From positions 34,015-98,014 of the forward strand of contig CAIJIT010000355.1 of the NCBI GenBank assembly GCA_903820745.1: a DNA stretch of 64,000 nucleotides, given 5' to 3'. Shown here piece after piece: positions 42,540 to 52,450 of the stretch (position 1 is the stretch's first letter; the number at the start of each line of letters is the position of its first letter). Source of the stretch: an uncultured Burkholderiales bacterium (lineage in GTDB: Bacteria > Pseudomonadota > Gammaproteobacteria > Burkholderiales > Burkholderiaceae_C). The notes under the pieces are model-generated. The model did no database searches. It had not been told where the DNA came from and was given only the letters and a program-made list of their open reading frames with translations. The translations under genes and the position numbers were made by a program.

Positions 42540-43175
42540 TCAGCGCACTCGCAGTTTGGGCGTCGGGGTTCCGCGCCGGATGGTTTGCAGGAATTGTTCC
42601 ACGGGCGCGGGTGCTGCGACTTCCGGCAACTGGTCCTTGTCGGGCAGGTCGACCCAGAATTCCTTCCAGCTGGGGAACAGATCGTGGAAAGTCCCCCAGG
42701 CGGGCTCGCGGCCCGGCCAGCGCATTTTCATGTCGCCGATCGGAGGTTTGTTCAGGTCGGTCGCGTACCAGTAGCAAGGCAGGCGACGGCGGAAATACCA
42801 GCAGCCGTCGATGCGTTCGTAGTCATCCCAATAGAGCATCTGCATGATGACCCATTCGGCGCCGCATTCATGTTCGTTCTTCGAATACACGACGCCAGTG
42901 GCATGGTCAGCATCCTTGAACTCGATGATGTGCTGGCCCAGATGATGCGAAGTGCCGGTGAACTGGTCACGCAGCGTCTCGGTCTGCCATTGCTTGAAAT
43001 GGGCGCGACCGACCTTGTCGCGGCCGACGCGGATGTCGGGTGCGAACAGGTTCACATGGGCATCCATATCGCGCATGTCCAGCGAGAGCGAATATTTGCC
43101 CGCCAGTTGCCGGATCGCATCGATCGACTCGAGCCGGTCAATCCTTTGCTCGAGCGATCGGGTCCCATTGCTCAC
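42540..43175 (-). CDS. SnoaL/NTF2-like protein
   Basis: A 211-residue protein with the NTF2-like fold pattern: an N-terminal helix RIDRLESIDAIRQLAGKYSLSLDMRDMDAHVNLFAPDI (shown in parts), GTSHHLGQHIIEF and YERIDGCWYFRRRLPCYWYATDL. The family includes dehydratases, isomerases and ring-hydroxylase beta subunits. The extra ~60 C-terminal residues (WKEFWVDLPDKDQLPEV) go beyond the usual domain. It starts with GTG overlapping the SDR stop at 43172-43175 and ends right before the OYE start. It may dehydrate or isomerise a steroid intermediate produced by the flanking SDRs; unproven. Confidence 0.72.
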   Translation of the reverse strand: MSNGTRSLEQRIDRLESIDAIRQLAGKYSLSLDMRDMDAHVNLFAPDIRVGRDKVGRAHFKQWQTETLRDQFTGTSHHLGQHIIEFKDADHATGVVYSKNEHECGAEWVIMQMLYWDDYERIDGCWYFRRRLPCYWYATDLNKPPIGDMKMRWPGREPAWGTFHDLFPSWKEFWVDLPDKDQLPEVAAPAPVEQFLQTIRRGTPTPKLRVR

Positions 43176-43945
43176 AGCGCCGTCACCAGCACGGCCGAAC
43201 GGCCGCCATCGACCGGCAGGGCCACACCGGTGATGTAGCTGGCCTCGTCGCTGGCCAGGAAGAGGATGGCGCTGGCCAGCTCTTCCGGGCGGCCGACCCG
43301 ACCCATCGGGATCAGCTTCTCGGTGTTCTGGCGACTGGCTGCATCGGCCAGCATGCCGGCGGTGGCCGGCGTATCGACGACGGCCGGCACGACCACATTG
43401 ACCCGGATTCCCGCGGCCGCGCCTTCAGCGGCTGCAGCACGCGAAAAGTTGATGATCGCGGCTTTTGCGGCTGAATAGCCCGCCATCCAGGCCGTGCCGA
43501 CCGTTCCGCAGATCGACGACAGGTTGATGATCGAGCCGCCCCCGCCTTGTGCCTGCATCAGCTTCATCGCGGTGCGTGTGCCCCAGAAGGTGCCGTCGAC
43601 CGAGGTGGTGAAATTCGCATGCCAGTCGGCGGTCGAAGTCTGGGTCAATGCGCCCCAGGTGTAGGCCATGGCGTTATTGACCAGCACATCGAGCCGGCCA
43701 TGCTGGGCTGCCGCAGCTTCGATCGCTGCGACATAGTCGGCTTCAATGCCGACATCGGCCTGCACCGCCCAAGCCTTGCCACCGGCTGCGTGGATCTGCG
43801 CGACGACCTCATCGAGCGGTTCCTTGCGGCGCCCGCAGATCACCACGCTGGCGCCTTCCCGGGCCAGGCGAATCGCGGTGGCCGCGCCGATGCCGCTGCC
43901 ACCACCTGAAATGAAAGCCACCTTGCCCTGCATTGATGTACTCAT
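43172..43945 (-). CDS. Short-chain dehydrogenase/reductase
   Basis: A classical SDR of 257 residues, with SGGGSGIGAATAIRLAREGASVVICGRR as cofactor fold (short form SGGGSGIGA), NNAM in place of the usual NNAG, Ser in INLSSICGTVG and Tyr-Lys in YSAAKAA. The end is YITGVALPVDGGRSA. ATG 43945 has GGAG nine bases upstream. It follows the SDR at 43962 after 16 bp and overlaps the NTF2-like gene. It is probably a hydroxysteroid dehydrogenase, position unknown; NNAM is a minor deviation. Confidence 0.84.
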   Translation of the reverse strand: MSTSMQGKVAFISGGGSGIGAATAIRLAREGASVVICGRRKEPLDEVVAQIHAAGGKAWAVQADVGIEADYVAAIEAAAAQHGRLDVLVNNAMAYTWGALTQTSTADWHANFTTSVDGTFWGTRTAMKLMQAQGGGGSIINLSSICGTVGTAWMAGYSAAKAAIINFSRAAAAEGAAAGIRVNVVVPAVVDTPATAGMLADAASRQNTEKLIPMGRVGRPEELASAILFLASDEASYITGVALPVDGGRSAVLVTAL

Positions 43946-43961
43946 GCTTGCTGCTCCAGAC

Positions 43962-44690
43962 TCAAAGAAAGGCACTGCCGCCGTTGACCGCCAGATTCTG
44001 GCCGGTGACAAAGCCGGCATCGCCACTGGCCAGGAAAAGTGCACCGCGCGCGATGTCTTCAGGCTCGGCCATGCGGCCCATCGGCACGCCCTTGATGATC
44101 GCGTCGGCCCATTCCTGGGGAATGCCAGCCATCATCGGCGTATTCGTCGGCCCCGGCACCAAGGTATTGACGCGGATGCCATGGCCGGCGAGTTCCTTGG
44201 CCATGCTGCGGGTCAAGCCCATCAAGGCGGCCTTGGAGGCGCAGTAATGGGCGGGACCATCGCCGCTGGCCGCCGCAGTGCTCGCCACATTGATGATGCT
44301 GCCCTTGGTGCCAACCTTCTGCATCGCCCGCACAGCCGCCCGGGCGCAATAGAAAGCACCGGTCAGATTGACCCCGATGACGCGCGTCCAGGTTTCGTCG
44401 CTGATGTCGGCAAAAGCGTCGACCGAACCGACGCCGGCATTGTTGACCAGCACATCGACCCGGCCATAACTCGCCAGCAAGGTCTCGAACAGGGCGTTGA
44501 CCTCAGCGCTGTCGCCGATATTCACCTTGTAAGCGGCGCCAGCAAGGCCGGCCATGGTTTCCTCGGCGGCGGCCAGATTGACGTCGACTGCCACCACGGT
44601 GGCGCCTTCGGCAGCGAACATTCTGGCCATGGCCCGGCCCATGCCTTGTCCGGCACCGGTGATGACGGCGATCTTGTCTTTCAGTCTCAT
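43962..44690 (-). CDS. Short-chain dehydrogenase/reductase
   Basis: An SDR of 242 residues. Marks are ITGAGQGMGRAMARMFAAEGATVVAVD, NNAGVGS, Ser in INVASTAAASG and YCASKAALMGLTR, with a GFVTGQNLAVNGGSAFL end. AAGGAG lies eight bases before ATG 44690. It heads a minus-strand unit of four genes (two SDRs, NTF2-like, OYE) and is divergent from ketosteroid isomerase; a shared operator candidate lies between them. Likely a steroid or bile-acid hydroxyl dehydrogenase (inference). Confidence 0.85.
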   Translation of the reverse strand: MRLKDKIAVITGAGQGMGRAMARMFAAEGATVVAVDVNLAAAEETMAGLAGAAYKVNIGDSAEVNALFETLLASYGRVDVLVNNAGVGSVDAFADISDETWTRVIGVNLTGAFYCARAAVRAMQKVGTKGSIINVASTAAASGDGPAHYCASKAALMGLTRSMAKELAGHGIRVNTLVPGPTNTPMMAGIPQEWADAIIKGVPMGRMAEPEDIARGALFLASGDAGFVTGQNLAVNGGSAFL

Positions 44691-44766
44691 GCTTGAGCTC
44701 CTTTGGGGCTGCACCAGGGGGGCGCAGCATTCTGGGCTCAGCTTAGTCAGGGCCGGAATTGCCCTC

Positions 44767-44784
44767 ATCGTCCAAGCGGACGAT
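44767..44784. promoter_or_regulatory. Regulon operator candidate between SDR and ksi
   Basis: ATCGTCC-AAGC-GGACGAT, a perfect 7-bp inverted repeat with a 4-bp spacer. It lies 60 bp before the ksi start and 76 bp before the divergent SDR start, so one site could serve both directions. Confidence 0.65.
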
Positions 44785-44844
44785 GATTACGGCCTGCACG
44801 GCGAGCCCAATCATTTTTGTACCAGCCACCGCAGGGAGACACCG

Positions 44845-45210
44845 ATGAACACCAGCCAGAGCATGAAGGCCACGCTGAACCGCTATGTCGAGTTATTCAA
44901 CCAGGGCGATGCCGAGGCGGTAACTGCCCTGTATGCCGAGGACGCCACGGTCGAAGACCCGGTCGGCAGCCCGCTCAAGCAGGGGCGCGTGCAGATTCAT
45001 GAGTTTTATGTCTACGCGATCAGCACCGGCGCCAAGCTGAGTCTGGATTGTCCGGCGCGGGGCTCGCATGGCGACAGCGCCGCGATCGCCTTCACGGTCA
45101 TGATTGGCAGCATGAAGATCCAGGTCATCGACGTGATGCAGTTCAACCCGCAGGGCTTGATTATCAGCATGAGGGCCTTCTTCGGCCCGGATGACATCGA
45201 AAATCTCTGA
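44845..45210 (+). CDS. ksi: Steroid delta-isomerase (ketosteroid isomerase)
   Basis: A 121-residue protein that aligns along its length with the Comamonas testosteroni delta-5-3-ketosteroid isomerase. The catalytic residues fall at the expected positions: Tyr14 (LNRYVELFN), Asp38 (ATVEDPVGS) and Asp96 (QVIDVMQF, equal to Asp99 in the Comamonas protein, offset by a 3-residue shorter loop). The end ISMRAFFGPDDIENL also matches. It shifts the double bond of delta-5-3-ketosteroids to delta-4, the step after 3beta-hydroxyl oxidation. ATG 44845 with GGGAG before it is used; the longer frame has no support. This gene identifies the cluster as steroid catabolic with high confidence. Confidence 0.92.
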   Translation: MNTSQSMKATLNRYVELFNQGDAEAVTALYAEDATVEDPVGSPLKQGRVQIHEFYVYAISTGAKLSLDCPARGSHGDSAAIAFTVMIGSMKIQVIDVMQFNPQGLIISMRAFFGPDDIENL

Positions 45211-45309
45211 ACAGCCCGCGCATTCAATTGCGCCGCAGCGCTGTTGCGCAGAATTGCTTGAAGTACGATCCCGCCTGAGCGATCAACTTCCAATGTCCGC
45301 GCAATATTC

Positions 45310-46212
45310 ATGCAGACCCTGACCCATCTACAGCGGCTCGAGGCCGAGAGCATTCACATCATGCGCGAGGTTGTCGCTGAATGCGAAAACCCGGTCATGC
45401 TGTATTCGGTCGGCAAGGATTCGGCCACGATGCTGCACCTGGCAAGAAAGGCGTTCTATCCCGCTCCACCGCCCTTCCCGCTGCTGCATGTAGACACCGC
45501 CTGGAAATTTCGTGACATGTACGCCCTGCGCGACCGCATGGCCAGCGAGATGGGCATGGACTTGCTGATCCACCGCAACCCCGAAGCCGAGGCGCTGGGC
45601 ATCAACCCCTTCGAACATGGTTCGCAACTGCATACGGACATGTGGAAGACACAGGGTTTGAAACAGGCGCTGGACAAATATGGCTTTGACGCGGCATTTG
45701 GAGGCGCCCGCCGCGACGAGGAAAAATCACGCGCCAAGGAACGCATCTTTTCTTTCCGCACCGCACAGCATCACTGGGATCCGAAAAACCAGCGGCCCGA
45801 GCTCTGGCGTTTGTACAACGCCCGCAAGAACAAGGGCGAAAGCATCCGCGCATTTCCGATTTCCAACTGGACCGAACTCGACATCTGGCAATATATCCAA
45901 CTGGAAAACATCCCGATCGTGCCGCTCTATTTCGCCGCATTGCGGCCCGTGGTCGACCGGGACGGCATGCTGGTGATGGTCGACGATGAGCGCATGCCGC
46001 TGCGACCTGGCGAAACGCCGATGATGAAACAGGTGCGCTTTCGCACCCTGGGCTGCTACCCGCTGACCGGCGCCGTCTTGTCGAACGCGACCACCTTGCC
46101 GCAGGTCATCCAGGAAATGCTGCTGACGACGACCTCGGAGCGCCAGGGACGAATGATCGATCACGACAGTGCGGCGTCGATGGAGAAGAAGAAGCAAGAG
46201 GGGTATTTCTGA
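45310..46212 (+). CDS. cysD: Sulfate adenylyltransferase subunit 2 (CysD)
   Basis: A 300-residue PAPS-reductase-fold protein. The ATP pyrophosphatase P-loop [49 protein letters not shown] and the conserved end [17 protein letters not shown] are diagnostic. With CysN it adenylates sulfate to APS. It is followed by cysNC after one base. It is divergent from nothing nearby and follows ksi on the same strand by 99 bp, most likely with its own promoter. Role: assimilatory sulfate activation, not a known steroid step. Confidence 0.95.
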   Translation: MQTLTHLQRLEAESIHIMREVVAECENPVMLYSVGKDSATMLHLARKAFYPAPPPFPLLHVDTAWKFRDMYALRDRMASEMGMDLLIHRNPEAEALGINPFEHGSQLHTDMWKTQGLKQALDKYGFDAAFGGARRDEEKSRAKERIFSFRTAQHHWDPKNQRPELWRLYNARKNKGESIRAFPISNWTELDIWQYIQLENIPIVPLYFAALRPVVDRDGMLVMVDDERMPLRPGETPMMKQVRFRTLGCYPLTGAVLSNATTLPQVIQEMLLTTTSERQGRMIDHDSAASMEKKKQEGYF

Positions 46213-46213
46213 G

Positions 46214-48130
46214 ATGGCACATGTTTCAGAACTGATCGCAAGCGACATCGATCGCTACTTGCAGCAGCATCAGACCAAGAGCCTGCTTCGTTTCATCACC
46301 TGCGGCTCGGTCGATGACGGCAAGAGCACGCTGATCGGCCGCTTGCTGTTCGAATCGAAAATGCTGTTCGAGGACCAACTCGCAGCGCTGGAAGCTGATT
46401 CGAAAAAGCTCGGCACCCGCGGCGAAGAGATCGACTATGCGCTGCTGATGGACGGCCTGGCTGCCGAGCGCGAACAGGGCATCACGATCGACGTGGCCTA
46501 CCGCTATTTCTCGACAGACCGGCGCAAGTACATCGTTGCCGATACGCCGGGGCATGAACAGTACACCCGCAATATGGTCACCGGCGCATCGACGGCCGAC
46601 CTGGCAATCATCCTGATCGATGCGCGCAAGGGCATGCTGGTGCAAACACGCCGGCATAGTTATCTGGTGTCCTTGATCGGTGTACGCCATCTGGTGCTGG
46701 CGATCAACAAGATGGATCTGGTCGACTACTCACAGCAAGTATTCGAACGCATCCGCAGCGAATACCTCGAATTCGCCAGCAAGATCGGCATAGAAAAGAT
46801 CACCGTGATGCCGATTTCCGGGGTCAAGGGAGACAACATCGTCGACCAGAGCATCAACACGCCTTGGTACAGCGGACCGACCTTGATGCAGCACCTGGAA
46901 ACGGTGGAAATCGACGAGCAGCGGCTGCAAGGCCTGGCTTTTCGCATGCCGGTGCAATGGGTGAATCGCCCCGATCTTGATTTTCGTGGCTTTGCCGGCA
47001 CGATTGCCTCCGGATCGATCAAGCCGGGTGAGCGCATTCGAGTCTCGCCCTCAGGCCGGGAATCGACCGTCGCACGCATCGTCAGCGCCGACGGCGACCT
47101 CGAGCAGGCCGTTGCCAACCAGTCGGTGACGTTGACGCTGACCGATGAAGTCGACATCTCGCGTGGTGATGTGATTTCGCGCATCGAGGCGCCTGCTCCA
47201 TCGGCCGACCAGTTCGAGGCAACGATCGTCTGGATGAGCGATCAGCCAATGCTGCCCGGCCGCAACTATCTGATGAAGATCGGCACCAAGACGGTCACCG
47301 CCACGGTGATGCCGCTGAAGTACAAGGTCAACGTCAACACGCTCGAACATATGGCGGGCACGAAGTTGGAACTCAACGAGATCGGTGTCGTCGGACTCGA
47401 ACTTGACCGTGCGATCGCCTTCGATGCTTACCAGGAGAACCGCGATACCGGCGGTTTCATCCTGATCGACCGACGTTCGAACAGCACCATCGCAGCCGGC
47501 ATGCTGCACTTCGCTTTGCGCCGCGCTGACAACATCCACTGGCAAGCGCTCGAAGTCGACAAGACTGCGCGCAGGGCGATGAACAGCCATGGCAGCGCCG
47601 TGATCTGGTTCACCGGGCTCTCGGGTGCGGGCAAATCCACCGTGGCCAATCTGCTCGAAAAGCGGCTGCATGCGGCCGGCAAGCGGACCTATCTGCTCGA
47701 CGGCGACAACCTCAGGCATGGACTCAACAAGGACCTCGGCTTCACCGCGACCGACCGTGTGGAGAACATCCGCCGCGTCGCCGAAGTCGCCAAATTGATG
47801 GTCGATGCCGGCATCATCGTGCTGACGGCCTTCATCTCGCCTTTCCGGGCCGAGCGCCAGATGGCGCGGGACCTGATGGCCCAAGGCGAGTTCATCGAGG
47901 TCTTTGTCGACCTGCCGCTGGCGGTGGCCGAGAGCCGGGACCCGAAAGGTCTCTACAAGAAAGCCCGCAGCGGCCTGCTGAAGAACTTCACCGGCATTGA
48001 TTCACCCTACGAAAAACCCGAAAACCCCGAGATCCATCTCAACACCGATGCCTGCACGATCGAGGCAGCAGCCGAACGGATCTACCAGCATCTGCTGGAA
48101 AGCGGTTTGCTGGATGGGCCGGCCGTTTGA
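46214..48130 (+). CDS. cysNC: Bifunctional sulfate adenylyltransferase subunit 1/APS kinase (CysNC)
   Basis: A 638-residue fusion. The N-terminal GTPase CysN part has G1 [10 protein letters not shown]3 DTPGHEQYT and G4 NKMDLVDY, followed by beta-barrel domains. From about residue 450 an APS kinase domain has its own P-loop [26 protein letters not shown] and [13 protein letters not shown]. It makes APS and then PAPS. The ATG at 46214 follows the cysD stop by one base. The fused form is common in proteobacteria. It converges with the DHH gene, with 18 bp between stops. Confidence 0.95.
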   Translation: MAHVSELIASDIDRYLQQHQTKSLLRFITCGSVDDGKSTLIGRLLFESKMLFEDQLAALEADSKKLGTRGEEIDYALLMDGLAAEREQGITIDVAYRYFSTDRRKYIVADTPGHEQYTRNMVTGASTADLAIILIDARKGMLVQTRRHSYLVSLIGVRHLVLAINKMDLVDYSQQVFERIRSEYLEFASKIGIEKITVMPISGVKGDNIVDQSINTPWYSGPTLMQHLETVEIDEQRLQGLAFRMPVQWVNRPDLDFRGFAGTIASGSIKPGERIRVSPSGRESTVARIVSADGDLEQAVANQSVTLTLTDEVDISRGDVISRIEAPAPSADQFEATIVWMSDQPMLPGRNYLMKIGTKTVTATVMPLKYKVNVNTLEHMAGTKLELNEIGVVGLELDRAIAFDAYQENRDTGGFILIDRRSNSTIAAGMLHFALRRADNIHWQALEVDKTARRAMNSHGSAVIWFTGLSGAGKSTVANLLEKRLHAAGKRTYLLDGDNLRHGLNKDLGFTATDRVENIRRVAEVAKLMVDAGIIVLTAFISPFRAERQMARDLMAQGEFIEVFVDLPLAVAESRDPKGLYKKARSGLLKNFTGIDSPYEKPENPEIHLNTDACTIEAAAERIYQHLLESGLLDGPAV

Positions 48131-48148
48131 GTCCGCAACATGGCTCGC

Positions 48149-49108
48149 TCAGCCGCGTGCGAATGCAGCCAGGAAACGCTCTGCCAACAAATCGACATCG
48201 GCGCTGGGCAGCAGGTTGATGCCCGCAGCGCCGCGCCGACCGCCACCGCTGGCAAACCGGCGGCAGAACTCATCCGCACCGGTGGCGGCATGCTTGGGAA
48301 CTCTGACGCTGACCAGATAGCCATTGGTGCGCGGCGACAGGATCGCCACAGCGCTTTCCGGCAAGCGATGCATCAGCTCATTGGCCAGCACACCGATCAC
48401 CCGCCTGGCCCAAGCTGCATCGGGCAAGATCATCAGCATGGCACCGTCATGCTGGCGATAAGGCGGCAAGCTGCGGGCAAGCGCCATGTCGGACTGATAG
48501 CCGTCCCACAGCCTTGCGAAATCGGGCGACGCAGCCACGAAGTCGAACGGGCTCTGAAAGGGCAACATCCGCGCGGCCAGTTCTGCAGGGTCAAAGTACA
48601 GATCGGCGACCGACTCGCCATAGGCGTTGTAGTTCAGCGTGACACCGAGGCGCTCGAGAATGGCTGACTGTTCGAGCGACAGACCCAGCAATGCCGCCAG
48701 ACGCTGGCCTTGCTTGGGCAGACTATCCCCGAAGGCGGCAACTGCGGCCCAGGCGCGGTAACTGCCGCCCAGCCAGTCATCGACCAACAAGCTGGTGCAG
48801 ACCTCGGGCGAGAGATTGATATGGGCTTCGAGCAGAGCATGCTCAGGAATCTCGCCGGCATGGTGATGATCGAAATAGCGAACCCGGGCCCCGGCTTCGA
48901 GCAAGGCCATCAGACCGGCGCGGTTGCTGTCGAGCGACACATCGAGCACGGTGACGCAATCTCCGGATTTGGCCGGCACGCGTTGCAGCAACTCGATGTC
49001 GCGTTTGATGCCGGTGATCAGTTCAGCCGGCGCAGCATCGGCCAGGCGCAATTGCTGCAAGGCGCAAAGGCCGTCGGCATCACCGTTGAAAGCGTAGAAA
49101 TTAGTCAA
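48149..49108 (-). CDS. DHH-family phosphoesterase-like protein
   Basis: A 319-residue protein. The N-terminus FYAFNGDADGLCALQQLRLA and the YFDHHHAGEIPEH motif identify the DHH phosphoesterase superfamily, though the second motif has an extra His (DHHH). A C-terminal glycine-rich GGGRRGAAGINLLP resembles the DHHA1 substrate-binding end. Members hydrolyse phosphodiesters such as nanoRNA, cyclic dinucleotides or pAp. Next to cysNC the pAp link is attractive, since PAPS use yields pAp, but this is inference from position. It is convergent with cysNC, so not in the same operon. Confidence 0.78.
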   Translation of the reverse strand: MTNFYAFNGDADGLCALQQLRLADAAPAELITGIKRDIELLQRVPAKSGDCVTVLDVSLDSNRAGLMALLEAGARVRYFDHHHAGEIPEHALLEAHINLSPEVCTSLLVDDWLGGSYRAWAAVAAFGDSLPKQGQRLAALLGLSLEQSAILERLGVTLNYNAYGESVADLYFDPAELAARMLPFQSPFDFVAASPDFARLWDGYQSDMALARSLPPYRQHDGAMLMILPDAAWARRVIGVLANELMHRLPESAVAILSPRTNGYLVSVRVPKHAATGADEFCRRFASGGGRRGAAGINLLPSADVDLLAERFLAAFARG

Positions 49109-49180
49109 GTTATTCAGCCTAGGGCAGGCTCCGTTGATCGTGGCAATTCTCCACCAAGGGCAAATTCGGGGCGCTTTTGG

Positions 49181-49999
49181 TCAGCCGAGGCCCTGCGCTT
49201 TGGCCAAACGCTGAGCCTGGACGGTCTGACGCTGGAACTGTGGTGCCAGCTCCGAGGTTGCCAGCCAGAGCAGCACCGCTGCAGGCAATTCGGGCGGGGT
49301 TGCGCCATAGCGGCGCGCCAGTTCGCCATCCTCGCCGATCGACGCCCGCAAGGCCTCGGTGTTGACGATGCCCGGATTGACGGTGTAAGCGAAGATGCCC
49401 TGAGACCCATATTCAGCCGCAATCACACCGGCCAAGCGCGACAAGGCCGCCTTGCCGGCACCATAGGCAAAGCCCCAGCCTCCTTGGCCCGCTGGCAATG
49501 GCGGGTCGCTTTCGCCGGCGCCGCTGCTGACGTTGATGATGCTGCCCTTGCCTGCCGCCAGCATCGCTGGTAGCAGCAAAAGGGTCAGCTGCAAGGGCGC
49601 TTGCAGATAGGCTTGCCAGACCCGCAGCAAGGTGTCCGGCCTCAGATCGGACAGGCTGGCGTTGATGTCGAGGCCCTGGTAGATCGCGTTGTTGATCAGC
49701 ACATCGATACGGCCGAAATGCGCTAGCGCCTGGCCGGCCGCCTGATCAATCGAGGCGCTGTCCAGCAGGTCCATCGGCAGCGCGAGTACCTTGGCGCCCA
49801 AGTGCAACAAAGCGGTTTCGGTATCCGCCAGGCTGCCGGCGAGCGGCTGACCCAAGGCATCGGTGAGTTCACCGTCACGTTTGCGGTTTTCAGCGCGGGC
49901 TGTGATCACCAGATCGAAGCCGCCCTTGGCAAAGGCCATTGCGGTGGCCCGGCCGATGCCTCGACTGGCACCGGTGACCATCGCGACCGGCCTGGTCAT
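49181..49999 (-). CDS. Short-chain dehydrogenase/reductase
   Basis: An SDR of 272 residues. Marks are VTGASRGIGRATAMAFAKGG, NNAIYQG instead of NNAG, Ser in INVSSGAGESD and YGAGKAALSRL. It has a longer insertion after the first Rossmann strand (AENRKRDGELTDALGQPLAG in parts). ATG 49999 overlaps the stop of the 3alpha-HSD-like gene (ATGA), so the two are translated together and it is the last gene of the kstD/hsaA unit. A hydroxysteroid or acyl-CoA oxidoreductase role is likely but unassigned. Confidence 0.83.
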   Translation of the reverse strand: MTRPVAMVTGASRGIGRATAMAFAKGGFDLVITARAENRKRDGELTDALGQPLAGSLADTETALLHLGAKVLALPMDLLDSASIDQAAGQALAHFGRIDVLINNAIYQGLDINASLSDLRPDTLLRVWQAYLQAPLQLTLLLLPAMLAAGKGSIINVSSGAGESDPPLPAGQGGWGFAYGAGKAALSRLAGVIAAEYGSQGIFAYTVNPGIVNTEALRASIGEDGELARRYGATPPELPAAVLLWLATSELAPQFQRQTVQAQRLAKAQGLG

Positions 50000-50844
50000 C
50001 AGGCTGAAGCTTTGCGGGAGAAATAGCGCCCGATGAATTCTTCGCGGCCGATCTGCCAGGCGCAAGGCCAATCGTCGCTGCGCCAGGCCGCTTCGATACC
50101 GCCATCGATCATGATGATCTGGCCGACGATATATCTGGCCTTGGGGCTGAGCAGGAATTCATACAACTCGGCCACCGCTTGCGGCGTGGTGAACTCACCC
50201 AAGGGCTGCGGCAAGGCCCGGATCATCGGGCCCTTTTGCGGATCCAGCAGATCATGGGCCAGCAGCGGTGTCATCACCGGTCCGGGGGCGACGCCGTTCA
50301 AGGTGATGCCGGCACCGGCCCATTCGGCGCTTGCCGCATTGCGCCGGATCCAGCGCGCCAGCGCCATCTTGCTGACCTGGTAACCCAGATTCGGGTTCGA
50401 TGCCAGCGCCATCGTCACCGTGGTCAAAGCGTCCTGGCCGCGAGTCAGCAACTGCTCGACCAGCGCTTCGGGGATGCCGGGAGAGATCGCCACCGAATCC
50501 GACACCGTTGCGGCAGCGCCAGAGCGGCCGGCAAGGGCCAGCGCCGGGCGCAAGCCTTGCAGCAATTCGATCGCGCCGAGATAGTTGAGCTCCAGCATCA
50601 GCGGCAAATTGCCCGGCAGGTCGACACCGGCATTGGCCACCACGCCATTGAGCAGTCCGCCACAAAGTTCGAGCGTCTGCGTCACGGCTGCAGCCCGGCC
50701 GGCCCGGTTCGACAAGTCAGCCTCGACCTCGGCGCCCTTGCCGGGCAGATCGATGCCGATGATGCTGGCGCCCTGGGCGCTCAGATGTTCACGCAATGCC
50801 AGGCCCATGCCTGACTGCGACCCGGTGATGACGATCTTGTTCAT
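49999..50844 (-). CDS. 3alpha-hydroxysteroid dehydrogenase-like SDR
   Basis: A 281-residue SDR with the compact architecture of Comamonas 3alpha-HSD/carbonyl reductase: short cofactor loop ITGSQSGMGLALREHL, early IIGIDLPGKGAEVEADLS, GVVANAG, NYLGAIELLQGLRPAL, Ser in TVSDSVAI, Tyr-Lys in GYQVSKMALARWIRRNA, GITLNGVAPGPVMTPLL and IMIDGGIEA. It would oxidise the 3alpha-hydroxyl of androsterone- or bile-acid-type steroids with NAD. About 25 extra C-terminal residues (WPCAWQIGREEFIGRYF) extend beyond the Comamonas enzyme. It is 16 bp after the CoA-ligase gene. Confidence 0.78.
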   Translation of the reverse strand: MNKIVITGSQSGMGLALREHLSAQGASIIGIDLPGKGAEVEADLSNRAGRAAAVTQTLELCGGLLNGVVANAGVDLPGNLPLMLELNYLGAIELLQGLRPALALAGRSGAAATVSDSVAISPGIPEALVEQLLTRGQDALTTVTMALASNPNLGYQVSKMALARWIRRNAASAEWAGAGITLNGVAPGPVMTPLLAHDLLDPQKGPMIRALPQPLGEFTTPQAVAELYEFLLSPKARYIVGQIIMIDGGIEAAWRSDDWPCAWQIGREEFIGRYFSRKASA

Positions 50845-50860
50845 GTCTTGCTCTTCTTTT

Positions 50861-52450
50861 TCAAACGGGGACGCTGTTCTGCATGAACTGGGCACGCAAT
50901 ATTTTCTTGTCGACCTTGTTGGCTGCATTGACCGGCAAGGCGTCGACGAAGAACACCTTGCGCGGCACCTTGTAATTGGCCATATTCAATCGGCACCAGG
51001 CGATCAATTCGGCCGCATCGAGCTGACTGCCGCTGCGCAGCACCACATAGGCACAACCGACCTCGCCCAGGCGCTCATCGGCAATACCGATCACCGCAGC
51101 CAGCGCAATCGCCGGATGGGGCGCCATCAGGCGTTCGATTTCGGCCGGGTAGCAATTGAAGCCACCGTTGATGAACATATCCTTGAGCCGATCGGTGATG
51201 CGCAGATAACCGCGTTCGTCGAGCACGCCGACATCGCCGGTATGCAGCCAGCCCTCGGCATCAATGGCTTCGCGGGTGCCGGCTTCGTCCTCGAAGTAGC
51301 CCTTCATCACATGGTAGCCACGCAACTGCACCTCACCTGCTTCACCGGTCGGCATGGCATGGCCCTGAGCATCGGCCACCCGCAACTCGGTGCCTGGCAA
51401 GGCATGTCCGCAGGTGTTGGCAACGGTCTCGGCGCTGTCGCTGGGCTCGCACAAAGTCGCGCAACCGCCGCACTCGGTCAGTCCATAGGCGGTGGTGACC
51501 AGCTTGATGCCCAATTCCTCACGCATGCGCTGGATCAGGATCGGCGGCACGCTGGCCGCCCCGGTGACTGCGGCGTTCAGCGAGCTCAGGTCGAAATCCT
51601 GCAACTGCGGATGGGCCAGCATGGTCAGGAACAGGGTTGGCGGGCCGGGCAGAAAACTGATGCGGTCGGTGGCGATCCGCTGCAGCATCTGCCCGGCATC
51701 GAACAACTGCTGCGGAAAGACTGTGGCGCCGCTGAGGAAGGCAGCCACCCAACCGGCCTTGTAACCGAAGGTATGGAAAAACGGGTTGACGATCAAATAG
51801 TGATCACCGGCACCCAGACCGACGCAGGCCGACCAGACGCTGAAGGCCTGGATCGTCGGGCCATGCGCAGCCATCACGCCTTTGGGGCGCCCGGTTGTGC
51901 CCGAGGTGAACATCAAGTCGGCCAGACTGTCGTAGCCTAAAGCGGCCTCCCGCTCATGCACGGCTTGGCTGGGCACCGAATCACCCTGCTGCAGAAATTC
52001 CGCCCAAGGGGTCTCGCCGCTGCGAGGCTGACCTGCACCGAGCACCACCAGATGCTGCAGCGTCGCCGGGCGCTGGCCGTCGAGTTGGGCGGGCATATAT
52101 TGCCCGAGGAAATCACCGACGCAAAACAGCAATGAAGCCTGGCTGCGCGCCAATATATCGGCCGCCTCGGCACCTTTCATTCTTGTATTCAAGGGCACCA
52201 GCACCGCGCCGGCCATATGGATGCCGCAGGCGGCCAGAATCCATTCGAACTGGTTCGGCGCCCAGATCGCAACCCGGTCTCCCGCTTGAACACCCAGGGC
52301 CAGCAAGCCGCGCGCGACCTGTTCAGCCTTGTTGGCCAGATCGGCGTAGCTGATGACGACAGCGCCGTCGACGATCGCCCGGCGCATGGGATGGGTTTGG
52401 GCGGCCAGGCGGATGACCTGCGGCAAGGTCTGTGGAAGGCTTGGATTCAT
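50861..52450 (-). CDS. fadD3: FadD3-like HIP-CoA ligase (AMP-forming)
   Basis: A 529-residue AMP-binding enzyme. The P-loop motif [68 protein letters not shown] (in parts) and [11 protein letters not shown] are clear. The [22 protein letters not shown] and NPFFHxFGYKAG combinations match my memory of FadD3, which activates HIP (the bicyclic acid left after ring A/B removal) with CoA. ATG 52450 overlaps the kshB stop. It feeds the ring C/D pathway encoded at 28-41 kb; FadD3 versus another steroid acyl ligase is not fully settled. Confidence 0.8.
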   Translation of the reverse strand: MNPSLPQTLPQVIRLAAQTHPMRRAIVDGAVVISYADLANKAEQVARGLLALGVQAGDRVAIWAPNQFEWILAACGIHMAGAVLVPLNTRMKGAEAADILARSQASLLFCVGDFLGQYMPAQLDGQRPATLQHLVVLGAGQPRSGETPWAEFLQQGDSVPSQAVHEREAALGYDSLADLMFTSGTTGRPKGVMAAHGPTIQAFSVWSACVGLGAGDHYLIVNPFFHTFGYKAGWVAAFLSGATVFPQQLFDAGQMLQRIATDRISFLPGPPTLFLTMLAHPQLQDFDLSSLNAAVTGAASVPPILIQRMREELGIKLVTTAYGLTECGGCATLCEPSDSAETVANTCGHALPGTELRVADAQGHAMPTGEAGEVQLRGYHVMKGYFEDEAGTREAIDAEGWLHTGDVGVLDERGYLRITDRLKDMFINGGFNCYPAEIERLMAPHPAIALAAVIGIADERLGEVGCAYVVLRSGSQLDAAELIAWCRLNMANYKVPRKVFFVDALPVNAANKVDKKILRAQFMQNSVPV

